Shown in pieces: positions 54,269 through 62,659 of a stretch of DNA of 64,000 bases. This DNA is from an uncultured Bradyrhizobium sp. Lineage in GTDB: Bacteria; Pseudomonadota; Alphaproteobacteria; Rhizobiales; Xanthobacteraceae. A model generated the notes under the pieces. The model made no database searches, was not told the origin of the DNA, and saw only the letters and a program-made list of their open reading frames with translations. A program made the translations under genes and the position numbers. Each line of letters begins with the position of its first letter. Position 1 is the first letter of the stretch. The stretch is taken from contig NZ_CAKZJO010000102.1 of NCBI RefSeq assembly GCF_936943645.1, positions 1 through 64,000 on the forward strand. The letters are read 5' to 3'.

Positions 54269-55249
54269 TTAAGTCGCCGGTTTCAGCACCGGGGTCCACT
54301 TCGCGATCTCGTTCTTGACGAGGGTGGCCAGCGCCTCCGGCGTCCGCTCAGCGGCGGTCGGAATGACGCTGCCGAGCTCAAGCAGGCGCTTCTTCACCGT
54401 CTCGTCGTCGAGCGCCTTGCTGGCGGCGGCGTTCAGGCGGGCGATGATCGCAGGCGAAGTTCCCTTCGGCGCGAACATCGCATTCCAGGCCTGGGCCTGG
54501 AATTTCGGCAGGCCGGCCTCCGCCGTGGTCGGCACGTTCGGCAGCGACGGATTGCGCTCCGGCGTTGCGATCGCATAGGCCTTGATGGTGCCGGCGTTGA
54601 TCTGCGGCACGGCATTGACGATCTGGTCGCACATGTAATCGACCTGCCCCGCCACCAGCGCGTTCATCGCGGGGCCCGTGCCGTTGAAGGGCACGCCGAC
54701 CGGCTTGATGTCGAGGATCGAGTGCAGCAGTTCGCACGAGACGTGCGAGACCGAGCCGACGCCGGCATGCGCGGCGTTCACCTTCTCGGCGTTCGCCTTC
54801 ACGTAGGCCACGAACTCGTTGAGGTCCTTCGGCGGAAAATCCTTGCGCGCCAGGATCAGGATCGGCGTGCCCGCGAGCAGCGCGATCGGCTCGAAATCCT
54901 TCTCAGGATGGTAGGCGAGCTTGGGATAGAGGGGCACCGAGGCGGCATGGGTGCCCATGTGACCGGTGATCAGCGTGTAGCCGTCATTGGTCGCGCGCGC
55001 GGCGCGCGTGGTCGCGGTGGTGCCGCCGGCGCCGACCACGTTCTCGATGATGATGCTCTGTCCGAGCGTCTGCGCCATGTGCGCCGTGACGATGCGCGCG
55101 ACGACGTCGGTGGGGCCGCCGGCCGCGAACGGCACGATCATGGTGATGCTGCGCGTCGGATAGGTCTGCGCCCCGGCCGGCGCAATGAGGACGCCCAGCG
55201 ATGCGAGCGCGGCCGCACATGCGCCCGTGAGCGCGCGAAGGAAGGTCAT
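54269..55249 (-). CDS. tctC: Bug/TctC-family periplasmic binding protein
   Basis: A 326-residue exported protein (signal ending APAGAQ) with the Bug opening YPTRSITMIVPFAAGGPTDVVARI and GTGPAMNALVAGQVDYMCDQ. It lies on the same strand just after tctB-tctA and is probably their extracytoplasmic binding partner for a carboxylate. A strong hairpin separates it from tctA. Start 55249 (MTFLRALTG) is where the signal peptide begins. Confidence 0.9.
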   Translation of the reverse strand: MTFLRALTGACAAALASLGVLIAPAGAQTYPTRSITMIVPFAAGGPTDVVARIVTAHMAQTLGQSIIIENVVGAGGTTATTRAARATNDGYTLITGHMGTHAASVPLYPKLAYHPEKDFEPIALLAGTPILILARKDFPPKDLNEFVAYVKANAEKVNAAHAGVGSVSHVSCELLHSILDIKPVGVPFNGTGPAMNALVAGQVDYMCDQIVNAVPQINAGTIKAYAIATPERNPSLPNVPTTAEAGLPKFQAQAWNAMFAPKGTSPAIIARLNAAASKALDDETVKKRLLELGSVIPTAAERTPEALATLVKNEIAKWTPVLKPAT

Positions 55250-55271
55250 GTCGGTCCCCTTGGACAAAAAC

Positions 55272-55297
55272 AAATGCCGGCCCAAAGGCCGGCATTT
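55272..55297. terminator. Terminator-like hairpin between tctA and tctC
   Basis: AAATGCCGGCC (55272-55282) and GGCCGGCATTT (55287-55297) form a perfect 11-bp stem with a T-rich tail on the minus strand (TTTGTTTTTG). It would limit transcription from tctA into tctC and lies 22 bases before the tctC start codon. Confidence 0.85.
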
Positions 55298-55386
55298 CCA
55301 TTTCACGAAGCCGTAACACGAGTCGATCCGACTTCAGGATGCGGCGCGCCGACGCAGGTGCGCGGCGACGACGCAGGGCGCGGCGC

Positions 55387-56901
55387 TCAGTTCTCGGATT
55401 CGGTGAACACCTCGTCACGTTTCGAGCGCAGCACAGGCAGCACCGTGAGCAGCAGGAGGCTCGCCGCGATCGCAAGCAGCACCGCCGACAGCGGACGCGT
55501 CAGGAACACGCTCCAGTCGCCGCGCGAGATCAGCAGCGCACGGCGCAGGTTCTCTTCCATCAGCGGTCCCAGCACCATGCCGAGCAGCAGCGGCGCCGGC
55601 TCGAAATCGTGCTTGATCAGCCAGTAGCCGACCAGACCAAACACGCCGGCGAGGATGACGTCGACCGGTGCGTTGTTCACCGAATAGATGCCGATCGCGC
55701 AGAAGATCACGATCGAGGGGAACATCAGCCGGTACGGCACGCGGAGCAGGCGGACCCAGATTCCCACCAGCGGCAGGTTGATGATGATCAGCATCAGGTT
55801 GCCGATCCACATCGAGGCGATCATGCCCCAGACGAGGTCGGGCTGCTTCTGCATCACCTGCGGGCCCGGCACGATGCCGTGGATGGTCATCGCGCCCACC
55901 ATCAGCGCCATCACCGCGTTCGGCGGGATGCCGAGCGTCAGCAGCGGGATGAAGGAGGTCTGCGCCGCAGCGTTGTTGGCGCTTTCCGGCGCCGCCACAC
56001 CCTCGATCGCGCCGCGGCCGAACCGCCTCGGATCCTTGGCGAGCTTCTTTTCGAGCGTATAGGCTGCGAACGAAGCGATGACCGCACCGCCGCCCGGCAG
56101 GATGCCGAGGATCGAGCCGAGCACGGTGCCGCGCAGGATCGGCGGCGTCGAGTCGATCAGATCCTTCTTCGTCGGCATCAGGCCGGTGATCTTCTGCTGC
56201 ACGAGGTCGCGATTCATCTCGGCGCCGGCGTCGAGATTGCGGATGATCTCGGCGAAGCCGAACACACCCATCGCCACGGTCGCAAAGCCGAGACCGTCGG
56301 CAAGCTCCGGAATGTTGAACGCCATGCGCGAGGCGCCGGTCTCGATGTCCGAGCCGACCATGGAGAGCAACAGGCCCAACACGATCATTGCGATCGCCTT
56401 CAGCACCGAGCCCTTGGCCAGCACGACCGCGAAGATCAGGCCGAGCACCATCAGCGAGAAATACTCGGCCGGGCCGAACGCCAGCGCCAGCTTGGTCAGC
56501 GGGGCGCCGAGGATGGCGATCAGGACGGTAGCGACGCAGCCGGCGAAGAACGAGCCGATCGCCGCAATCGCCAGCGCCGGGCCGGCGCGGCCCTGCTTGG
56601 CCATCTGGTGACCGTCGATGGCGGTGACGACCGATGTCGCCTCACCTGGAATATTGACCAGGATCGAGGTGGTCGAGCCGCCATACTGGGCGCCGTAATA
56701 GATTCCGGCGAGCATGATCAGCGCGCCGACCGGCGGCAGTCCGAAGGTGATCGGAAGCAGCATCGCGACGGTAGCGATGGTGCCGATGCCCGGGAGCACG
56801 CCGACCAGCGTGCCGACCAGCGCGCCGATCAGGCACATCAAGAGGTTGATCGGCGAAAGCGCGACGACGAAACCGTGAGCGAGGTTGGCAAAGATATCCA
56901 T
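55387..56901 (-). CDS. tctA: Tripartite tricarboxylate transporter large permease (TctA)
   Basis: A 504-residue inner-membrane permease with about twelve spans and the TctA hallmarks GTLVGVLPGIGTIATVAMLLPITFGL (about 34-59) and GGSTTSILVNIPGEATSVVTAIDGHQMAK. It moves carboxylates captured by TctC, with the small subunit TctB. It starts at 56901, seven bases after tctB. Confidence 0.94.
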   Translation of the reverse strand: MDIFANLAHGFVVALSPINLLMCLIGALVGTLVGVLPGIGTIATVAMLLPITFGLPPVGALIMLAGIYYGAQYGGSTTSILVNIPGEATSVVTAIDGHQMAKQGRAGPALAIAAIGSFFAGCVATVLIAILGAPLTKLALAFGPAEYFSLMVLGLIFAVVLAKGSVLKAIAMIVLGLLLSMVGSDIETGASRMAFNIPELADGLGFATVAMGVFGFAEIIRNLDAGAEMNRDLVQQKITGLMPTKKDLIDSTPPILRGTVLGSILGILPGGGAVIASFAAYTLEKKLAKDPRRFGRGAIEGVAAPESANNAAAQTSFIPLLTLGIPPNAVMALMVGAMTIHGIVPGPQVMQKQPDLVWGMIASMWIGNLMLIIINLPLVGIWVRLLRVPYRLMFPSIVIFCAIGIYSVNNAPVDVILAGVFGLVGYWLIKHDFEPAPLLLGMVLGPLMEENLRRALLISRGDWSVFLTRPLSAVLLAIAASLLLLTVLPVLRSKRDEVFTESEN

Positions 56902-56908
56902 CACACCC

Positions 56909-57670
56909 TCACTGGACCAGGAAACGCGGGAACATCGGCATCGGCAACCCGAGCACGTAGGGGAACAGGATGGCACAGCCGATCGTCAGGCAGGCCCCGA
57001 CGATGGCAGCCTCCAGCCAGCGCGTCTCGTGCGACCCTGTCGCCGCGATCATGAAGCTCACAAAGGCTGTGACCACGAGGCCGAGGGAGCGGATCGACAG
57101 CGCGAAGAACAGGATCGCAGCCATCACGAACAGCGGCCCGCGCCAGGCATAATGGGACATCCCCGGCCCGTCGGTCAGAAGACCGGTCAGGGCGATGCCG
57201 GCGGACAAGGCGACCAGCAGTCCACCGAACATCCGCGGCGCGGTGCCGGCGCCGAACGAGAAGCCGCGCATGCCCTGCAGATCGCTCGAGGCCCACAGCG
57301 CGAACAGGGCCAGCGCCATCAGGATCACGCCGCCGACATAGTCCTGGGCCGACCTGATGGTCATGAACAGCGTGACGATCGCCACCGCAAAGAGCGGATA
57401 GGAGTAGATCAGCGCGAGCAGGACCTCGGATGACGCCTTCTTGGCGTCACCGCTGGCCGCTCCGATCAGCGCGCCGGGCGCACCGGCGAACAACGCCGTG
57501 GCATGGGCAACCACCACCGCGGCCGGCCCGCGGCCCGCGCCCCAGCCGAAAATCGTCCCGATCGACCAGATGAATTCGAAAATCTGCGGCGCTATCGCCA
57601 GCAGACAGAAGCCGAGCGCCACCGAGGTGTTTCGGGTGGCAGTCGCCGAGTGGCCCATCGTATCGGCCAT
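56909..57670 (-). CDS. tctB: Tripartite tricarboxylate transporter small subunit (TctB-like), long form
   Basis: A 253-residue membrane protein directly before tctA. The C-terminal 150 residues look like TctB (ALSAGIALTGLLTDGPGM, VTAFVSFMIAATGSHETRWLEA, CAILFPYVLGLPMPMFPRFL). The N-terminal 100 residues add about two more spans (LGFCLLAIAPQIFEFIWSI, VVVAHATALFAGAPGALIG). TctB is usually near 150 residues, so this form is extended. Confidence 0.8.
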   Translation of the reverse strand: MADTMGHSATATRNTSVALGFCLLAIAPQIFEFIWSIGTIFGWGAGRGPAAVVVAHATALFAGAPGALIGAASGDAKKASSEVLLALIYSYPLFAVAIVTLFMTIRSAQDYVGGVILMALALFALWASSDLQGMRGFSFGAGTAPRMFGGLLVALSAGIALTGLLTDGPGMSHYAWRGPLFVMAAILFFALSIRSLGLVVTAFVSFMIAATGSHETRWLEAAIVGACLTIGCAILFPYVLGLPMPMFPRFLVQ

Positions 57671-57764
57671 GCATGTCTCCTCCGCGACCTGTAAGTCACG
57701 AGCACTGTTGTTCTAAATCGGCTGGAAATGGATCCCCCGCCCGATCACTGCCTAGCCATTTTCA

Positions 57765-58295
57765 TCAGACAATGCCAGCAAAACCAAACAGCCCCCCGGC
57801 GAGCAGGAGCCAGAGTGGATTGATGCGCGAGACCGACGCGATCACCGCAACCATTGCGGTCAGAAGCAGTGCAGCAATCGTGCGATCGGTCGACTGGGCC
57901 AGGATCAGGGCGCTCGCGGCCATCAATCCGATCGAGAGCGGAACCAGTGCAGCCTGAATCAGGCCGGGCCAGCGCGATTGGCTGGGCCTGTTCAGCAATC
58001 GGCTGACATAATAGGCAAGCAGCGCCGTCGGCAGGCACATCGCCAGCGTTGCCGCCAGCGCGCCGGGAATGCCGGCGACCGCATAGCCGATTAACGTCAC
58101 GATAAGCACGTTTGGACCTGGCGAGAGCTGCGCGATCGCATAGGCATCGGTGAACTGCTTGTCGGTCATCCAGTGATGGACCTCGACCGCGATGCGGTGC
58201 ATCTCGGGCACCGCCGCCGCGGCGCCGCCGACCGCGAACAGCGACATCAGTCCAAAGGTGGAGATCAGCGCCCAGATCGGGCTCTCGGCATTCAT
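57765..58295 (-). CDS. Chromate transporter-family protein, second half
   Basis: A 176-residue membrane protein of the CHR family: LFAVGGAAAAVPEMHRIAVE, then the QLSPGPNVLIVTLIGYAVAGIPGAL signature. It is a short, single-domain CHR protein, and its upstream partner gene encodes the other half. Two such halves form the ChrA-type antiporter in bipartite systems. The ATG overlaps the partner stop (ATGA, 58292-58295). Chromate as substrate is by family only. Confidence 0.88.
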   Translation of the reverse strand: MNAESPIWALISTFGLMSLFAVGGAAAAVPEMHRIAVEVHHWMTDKQFTDAYAIAQLSPGPNVLIVTLIGYAVAGIPGALAATLAMCLPTALLAYYVSRLLNRPSQSRWPGLIQAALVPLSIGLMAASALILAQSTDRTIAALLLTAMVAVIASVSRINPLWLLLAGGLFGFAGIV

Positions 58296-58888
58296 GCTGC
58301 TACTTTCCGCCGCAGGAAAAAGGTGGCGCCGATACTGACGGGAATCGCGACCAGCAGCACCGCCGGAAGCGGCAGGCGAAGCACGCCGATGGCGAGGAAC
58401 ACGCCGAGCATCAGGATCAGTGCGAGCGGATCCGCCCGCTTCAGCAGCGGCGTCATCATGCGAAAGACCACCGCGATCAACAGCCCCACCGCCGCGCAGG
58501 AGATGCCGGCGAGGCTGCGGCGCAGCACGTCGAGATCGCCGAAACGGGCGTAGGCGATCGCGAGCACCGTCATGATCAGCGTCGGCGGCAGCAGCAGGCC
58601 GGCAAAGGCGGCAACCCCGCCGGCAATGCCGCGCAGCCTCGACCCGAACACCATCGACAGGTTGACGATGTTGGGCCCGGGCAGGAAATGACAGAGCGCG
58701 AAGGTCTCGTTGAACTCGTCCGCCGTCATCCAGCGGTGCTGCTCGACGATGGCCCGCCGGGCAAACACCAAAACTCCGCCGAAACCCGCCAGCGACATCC
58801 GGGCAAAGGCCAGGAACAGCGCGGCCAGGCTCGGCGGTGCGGGGACGGGATCCGGCTCTTGGACGGCCGGTGCTGAATCCGGGGACAT
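58292..58888 (-). CDS. Chromate transporter-family protein, first half
   Basis: A 198-residue CHR-family membrane protein. A short Pro-rich N-terminus is followed by MSLAGFGGVLVFARRAIVEQH and the core CHFLPGPNIVNLSMVFGSRLRGIAGG. The two-gene layout is the short-chain CHR type. Divergent from the tmRNA gene. Confidence 0.88.
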   Translation of the reverse strand: MSPDSAPAVQEPDPVPAPPSLAALFLAFARMSLAGFGGVLVFARRAIVEQHRWMTADEFNETFALCHFLPGPNIVNLSMVFGSRLRGIAGGVAAFAGLLLPPTLIMTVLAIAYARFGDLDVLRRSLAGISCAAVGLLIAVVFRMMTPLLKRADPLALILMLGVFLAIGVLRLPLPAVLLVAIPVSIGATFFLRRKVAA

Positions 58889-58984
58889 GTCAGGAGCTTA
58901 GAACGAGGGTCGCGCTGCGGCCAAGGTCAGGCTCGTCTCGGTCCGGAACCTATCCAAAGGGAACCGCGCCCAGCCCGTTCGAAA

Positions 58985-59352
58985 CCTCTGTTTTTCGAAA
59001 CCTTTGCCCCCTATATTGGGGGTGCCGGTTCGCCGGCTATGGAAATAAACGGTCGTCGCAATAAACCATTCGGACCCGGGGGCGGTACCCGGCGCCTCCA
59101 CCAAAGCCCACCAGCGGGCTCATCCAAAGCGGGCTTTGGCGGGGGCGAAATAGGATCGACGAGGGCGTAAAGGGCGTGCTTTTTCCCGGTATTGTTCCGC
59201 CGTTATCGGGCTACTGCAATAGTTGCCAACGACAACTTTGCTCCGGTTGCTCAGGCTGCGTAACGCAGTTTGAAAGACCACTTTAAAGTCCTAACGGGTT
59301 AAGCTCCGTTAGGCGGGGTTCGGAGGCACCTGGCAACAGAAGCCTCCACTTA
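58985..59352 (+). ncRNA. ssrA: Two-piece (circularly permuted) tmRNA
   Basis: The acceptor piece comes first and ends CGCCTCCACCA at 59103. A spacer with a CCAAAGCCC/GGGCTTTGG hairpin (59102-59140) follows, and the coding piece begins GGGGGCGAAATAGG at 59141. GGGGGCG pairs with CGCCTCC to close the acceptor stem. The tag frame 59225-59263 reads ANDNFAPVAQAA then a stop. This permuted form is known in alphaproteobacteria. The 5' and 3' limits are approximate. It rescues stalled ribosomes and tags the products for ClpXP. Confidence 0.93.
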
Positions 59353-59462
59353 CCTTTATTTCTTCCCCGGCGGGGACTCCTGCTCGCCCGTCAGGCGCGA
59401 TATTATTGCGGTTTGGCGAGTCGAGCCGGCTGGTTCGGCTTCGGGGATGCAACAGGACCACC

Positions 59463-59981
59463 ATGGCGACCGATCATATCCGATACGATGTGCTGGCCCG
59501 CGACGCGCTGCGCGGCGTACTGCGGAAGGTGCTGACCGATGCCGCGGCCCATGGCCTGCCGGGCGAGCACCATTTCTTCATCACCTTCGTGTCGAAGGCC
59601 GAGGGCGTGAAGCTGTCGTCGCGGCTGCTGGCGCAATATCCGGAAGAGATGACCATCATCCTGCAGCACCAGTTCTGGGACCTGACCGTGCTCGAAGACC
59701 GCTTCGAGGTCGGCCTGTCCTTCGGCGGCATTCCGGAACGGCTGGTGGTGCCGTTCAGCGCCATCAAGAGCTTCCTCGATCCGTCCGTGAAGTTCGGCCT
59801 CCAGTTCGACACGTCCGATGTCGCCGAGGTCGCGCCGGAGAATTTGCCGGCGGCTCCCGCGCCGTCGGCCGTCGCCGTGCAGACGCCCGGCACGGAATCG
59901 GCTGAAAGCACCGAGGAGCCCGAGACCCCGACCAAGGGCGGCGCCGAAGTGGTGCGGCTCGATCGTTTCCGCAAGAAATGA
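59463..59981 (+). CDS. sspB: SspB-family ClpXP adaptor (alpha type)
   Basis: A 172-residue adaptor that delivers ssrA-tagged proteins to ClpXP. The folded part spans IRYDVLARDALRGVLRKVL to VPFSAIKSFLDPSVKFGLQF (about 5-115). An acidic Pro/Ala-rich linker follows, with a basic C-terminal ClpX-binding tail (VVRLDRFRKK). It lies about 110 bases after the tmRNA on the same strand, next to the RNA whose tag it recognises. Confidence 0.93.
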   Translation: MATDHIRYDVLARDALRGVLRKVLTDAAAHGLPGEHHFFITFVSKAEGVKLSSRLLAQYPEEMTIILQHQFWDLTVLEDRFEVGLSFGGIPERLVVPFSAIKSFLDPSVKFGLQFDTSDVAEVAPENLPAAPAPSAVAVQTPGTESAESTEEPETPTKGGAEVVRLDRFRKK

Positions 59982-60082
59982 TCTAGGTTGGCCGCGAAGC
60001 CGTCGCGCCCGGCCCAACTGCCTATATAGAAGAGCACATGAAAAGGCCGCGCGGCACCTCGCGCGGCAGAATGGATGTGCTC

Positions 60083-61504
60083 ATGGCCAAAGCTTCCCGA
60101 TCGAAGACCGCCCGTCCCGCGACCCGCACCGAGACCGACAGTTTCGGTCCCATCGAGGTCCCCGCCGACCGCTATTGGGGTGCGCAGACCGAACGCTCGC
60201 GCCAGAATTTTCGCATCGGCACCGACCGCATGCCGATCTCGCTCGTGCATGCGCTCGGCATCGTCAAGCTCGCCGCCGCACAGTCCAACCTCGAGCTCGG
60301 CCTGCTCGACCAGCGCCGTGCGGGTGCCATCATCCGCGCCGCGCGCGAGGTGATCGAGGGCAAGCTCGACGATCATTTCCCGCTCGTGGTGTGGCAGACC
60401 GGCTCCGGCACGCAGAGCAACATGAACCTCAACGAGGTGATCGCCAATCGCGCCAACGAACTCCTGGGCGGCGAGCTCGGCACCAAGAAGCCGGTGCATC
60501 CCAACGACCACGTCAACATGAGCCAGTCGTCGAACGACTCCTTCCCGACCGCAATGCATATCGCGGCCGCAAGCCGCATCACTGCCGATCTCGTCCCTGC
60601 CCTCGGCGAGCTGCTGCGCGCGCTGCGCAAGAAGGAGAAGGCGTTCGCAAAAATCGTCAAGATCGGCCGCACCCATACCCAGGATGCGACGCCGCTGACG
60701 CTCGGCCAGGAATTTTCCGGCTATGCGGCGCAGGTCGAGAGCGGCATCGCCCGGCTCAAGATCGCGGTGAAGGACCTCCATCCGCTGGCGCAGGGCGGCA
60801 CCGCCGTCGGCACCGGCCTCAACTCGAAGCCGCGCTTTGCCAAGCTGTTCGCCAAGCACGTCGCCTCCATCACGAAGCTGCCCTTCACCAGCGCCGCCAA
60901 CAAATTCGAGGCGCTGGCCTCGAACGATGCCTATGTGCTGGCGCACGGCGCCATCAATTCGGTCGCGACAGGCCTGTTCAAGATCGCCAACGACATCCGC
61001 CTCTTGGGATCGGGCCCGCGCTCGGGACTGGGCGAGCTGATCCTCCCCGAGAACGAGCCGGGCTCCTCGATCATGCCGGGGAAGGTCAATCCGACGCAGT
61101 GCGAGGCGATGACCATGGTTTGCTGCCAGGTGTTCGGCAATCACACCGCGATCACGGTCGCCGGCAGCCAGGGCCATTTCGAGCTCAACGTCTACAAGCC
61201 CGTGCTGGCCTACAACATGCTGCACTCGATCCGCCTGCTGGCGGATGCCGCGCGATCCTTCACCGAGCATTGCGTCAGCGGCATCCGTGCCGACGAAAAG
61301 CGCATAAACGAGCTGATGCAGCGCTCGCTGATGCTGGTGACGGCGCTCGCCCCGAAGATCGGCTACGACAACGCCGCCAAGGTGGCCAAGACGGCCCATG
61401 CCAACGGCACCACGCTGAAGGAGGAGGCGCTGCGGCTCGGCTTCGTCTCGGCGGACGAGTTCGATCGCTTGGTGCGCCCCGAGAAGATGACCAGCCCGGG
61501 ATAA
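60083..61504 (+). CDS. fumC: Fumarate hydratase class II
   Basis: A 473-residue enzyme of the TCA cycle (fumarate to malate). It shows GSGTQSNMNLNEVI near 108-120, catalytic His198 in GRTHTQDATPL, and the fumarase signature GSSIMPGKVNP (327-337). The start is uncertain: ATG 60083 (MAKASRSK), with in-frame ATG at 60071 and 60038. An 8-bp GC stem (60046-60053 with 60060-60067) lies just before. Confidence 0.95.
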   Translation: MAKASRSKTARPATRTETDSFGPIEVPADRYWGAQTERSRQNFRIGTDRMPISLVHALGIVKLAAAQSNLELGLLDQRRAGAIIRAAREVIEGKLDDHFPLVVWQTGSGTQSNMNLNEVIANRANELLGGELGTKKPVHPNDHVNMSQSSNDSFPTAMHIAAASRITADLVPALGELLRALRKKEKAFAKIVKIGRTHTQDATPLTLGQEFSGYAAQVESGIARLKIAVKDLHPLAQGGTAVGTGLNSKPRFAKLFAKHVASITKLPFTSAANKFEALASNDAYVLAHGAINSVATGLFKIANDIRLLGSGPRSGLGELILPENEPGSSIMPGKVNPTQCEAMTMVCCQVFGNHTAITVAGSQGHFELNVYKPVLAYNMLHSIRLLADAARSFTEHCVSGIRADEKRINELMQRSLMLVTALAPKIGYDNAAKVAKTAHANGTTLKEEALRLGFVSADEFDRLVRPEKMTSPG

Positions 61505-61784
61505 AATTCCGAATTCCGATTGCCATCCGTAATGATACGGACGCTCTCTGCCCAGAAATGTGCGGCTTTGGGTGCGGGATTTGATTACCGTCAATGTTCC
61601 GGCGGGACGGCGTGCTACGCAGCCATTCCGCCCCTCGACGGGGGCCAAATTCATCGTTTGATGGCCCGAGGGGCCGATTGACGAGGACGAGCGAATGGCG
61701 ATCAAGTCTTGTGGGGCGCAACGCGGCACCCTGTTTCTGAATGTTTCATCCAACCTGAAGAGGATCGGATGATGGAGACGCGGC

Positions 61785-61973
61785 ATGGGGAACGTCATCA
61801 ACCTGAATCGTTTCAGGAAGCGCGCCGAGCGGGAAGCCTCGGCGAAACAGGCGGACGTCAACCGAACGAAGTTCGGTCGCACGAAGGCGGAACGGTCGGC
61901 GGAGGAGACGCGCGCGGACAAGGCGAAGGCGCACCTGGATCAGCATCAGATCGATCGCGAGGAGCAGCCATGA
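61785..61973 (+). CDS. DUF4169 small basic protein
   Basis: A 62-residue, highly charged protein starting GNVINLNRFRKRAEREA, the mark of DUF4169. It is helical and mostly Lys/Arg/Glu. The stop overlaps the next gene (ATGA). GGAG lies seven bases upstream. Function unknown; it is usually found with the ribbon-helix-helix partner. Confidence 0.88.
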   Translation: MGNVINLNRFRKRAEREASAKQADVNRTKFGRTKAERSAEETRADKAKAHLDQHQIDREEQP

Positions 61974-62221
61974 AGTCGCCCGTCGTGAAACGGTCGATCG
62001 TCGTCGCCGGGCACAAGACCAGCGTCAGCCTGGAAGAGGCGTTCTGGAACGGCATGAAGGAGATTTCCGGCCTGCGCAACATGACGTTGTCCGAGCTGGT
62101 CGGCGAGATCGACAACAACCGCCAGCAGGGCAATCTGTCGTCGGCGATCCGCCTGTTCGTCCTGGACTACTTCAAGAGCCGGGCCATGGCGGCCCAGCCG
62201 GACAAGGTCCCGGCCCAGTAG
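61970..62221 (+). CDS. Ribbon-helix-helix domain protein
   Basis: An 83-residue protein with an RHH_4-like fold: VKRSIVVAGHKTSVSLEEAFWNGMKEIS gives the beta strand and first helix, then TLSELVGEID and LSSAIRLFVLDYFKSRA. Such proteins bind DNA as dimers. It is translated with DUF4169 (four-base overlap). No toxin gene adjoins, so it is not clearly an antitoxin. Confidence 0.87.
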   Translation: MKSPVVKRSIVVAGHKTSVSLEEAFWNGMKEISGLRNMTLSELVGEIDNNRQQGNLSSAIRLFVLDYFKSRAMAAQPDKVPAQ

Positions 62222-62270
62222 CCAACCCAACCCGGAGGGGCGCCTTTGACGGGCGCTCCGCCATCCGCAC

Positions 62271-62287
62271 TTTAAAATCACTCTAAG
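62271..62287 (+). promoter_or_regulatory. Iron control element-like site before feoA
   Basis: TTTAAAATCACTCTAAG matches the inverted-repeat form TTTAGAAnnnTTCTAAA, recalled for Irr-type iron control elements, at 11 of 14 fixed positions. It lies 60 bp before the feoA start. Suggestive only. Confidence 0.35.
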
Positions 62288-62346
62288 GTGCGGTTTCAGC
62301 AAGCGCGCGCGCTTGACCTCACTGCCTTGCGTTGAAAATACAGGGC

Positions 62347-62622
62347 ATGACCGACACCAAAGATACGCGCCCGCACATGCCGCTGGGTCTGGCCCAGCGC
62401 GGCTATACCGGCGTCATCCAGCAACTTTCGGCTCGCCAGGCGGGCTCGGCGCTCTCGGACATCGAACTCGAGAGCCGCCTGATCGAGCTCGGCTTCGTCG
62501 AGGGCGCGCGGGTCGAGGTCCTGCATGAGGGGCTGGTCGGGCGCGACCCGATCGCCGTGCGGGTCGACAGCATCACGATCGCGGTCCGCCGCCGCGAAGC
62601 CATGGCCATCATCGTCGCTTGA
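62347..62622 (+). CDS. feoA: Ferrous iron transport protein FeoA
   Basis: A 91-residue cytosolic SH3-like protein. The core runs AGSALSDIELESRLIELGFVEGARVEVLHEGLVGRDPIAVRVDSITIAVRRREAMAI, typical of FeoA. It supports FeoB in Fe2+ uptake. ATG 62347 has AGGG nearby; a TTG at 62332 is less likely. It leads a two-gene unit with feoB 37 bases on. Confidence 0.93.
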   Translation: MTDTKDTRPHMPLGLAQRGYTGVIQQLSARQAGSALSDIELESRLIELGFVEGARVEVLHEGLVGRDPIAVRVDSITIAVRRREAMAIIVA

Positions 62623-62659
62623 GACCGCGACCGGATATCTGCCCCAGGCCCTTGATCCC

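Noticed and set aside
58898..59104. 68-codon minus-strand frame at the tmRNA
   Set aside because: It lies antisense to the acceptor piece of the tmRNA and has no coding signs.
59474..61921. 815-codon minus-strand frame opposite sspB and fumC
   Set aside because: Antisense shadow; the plus-strand proteins have catalytic and adaptor motifs.
61970..62221. Toxin-antitoxin pair made of DUF4169 and the RHH protein
   Set aside because: The RHH protein could be an antitoxin, but the partner is a basic DUF4169 protein not known as a toxin, so the reading is not supported.
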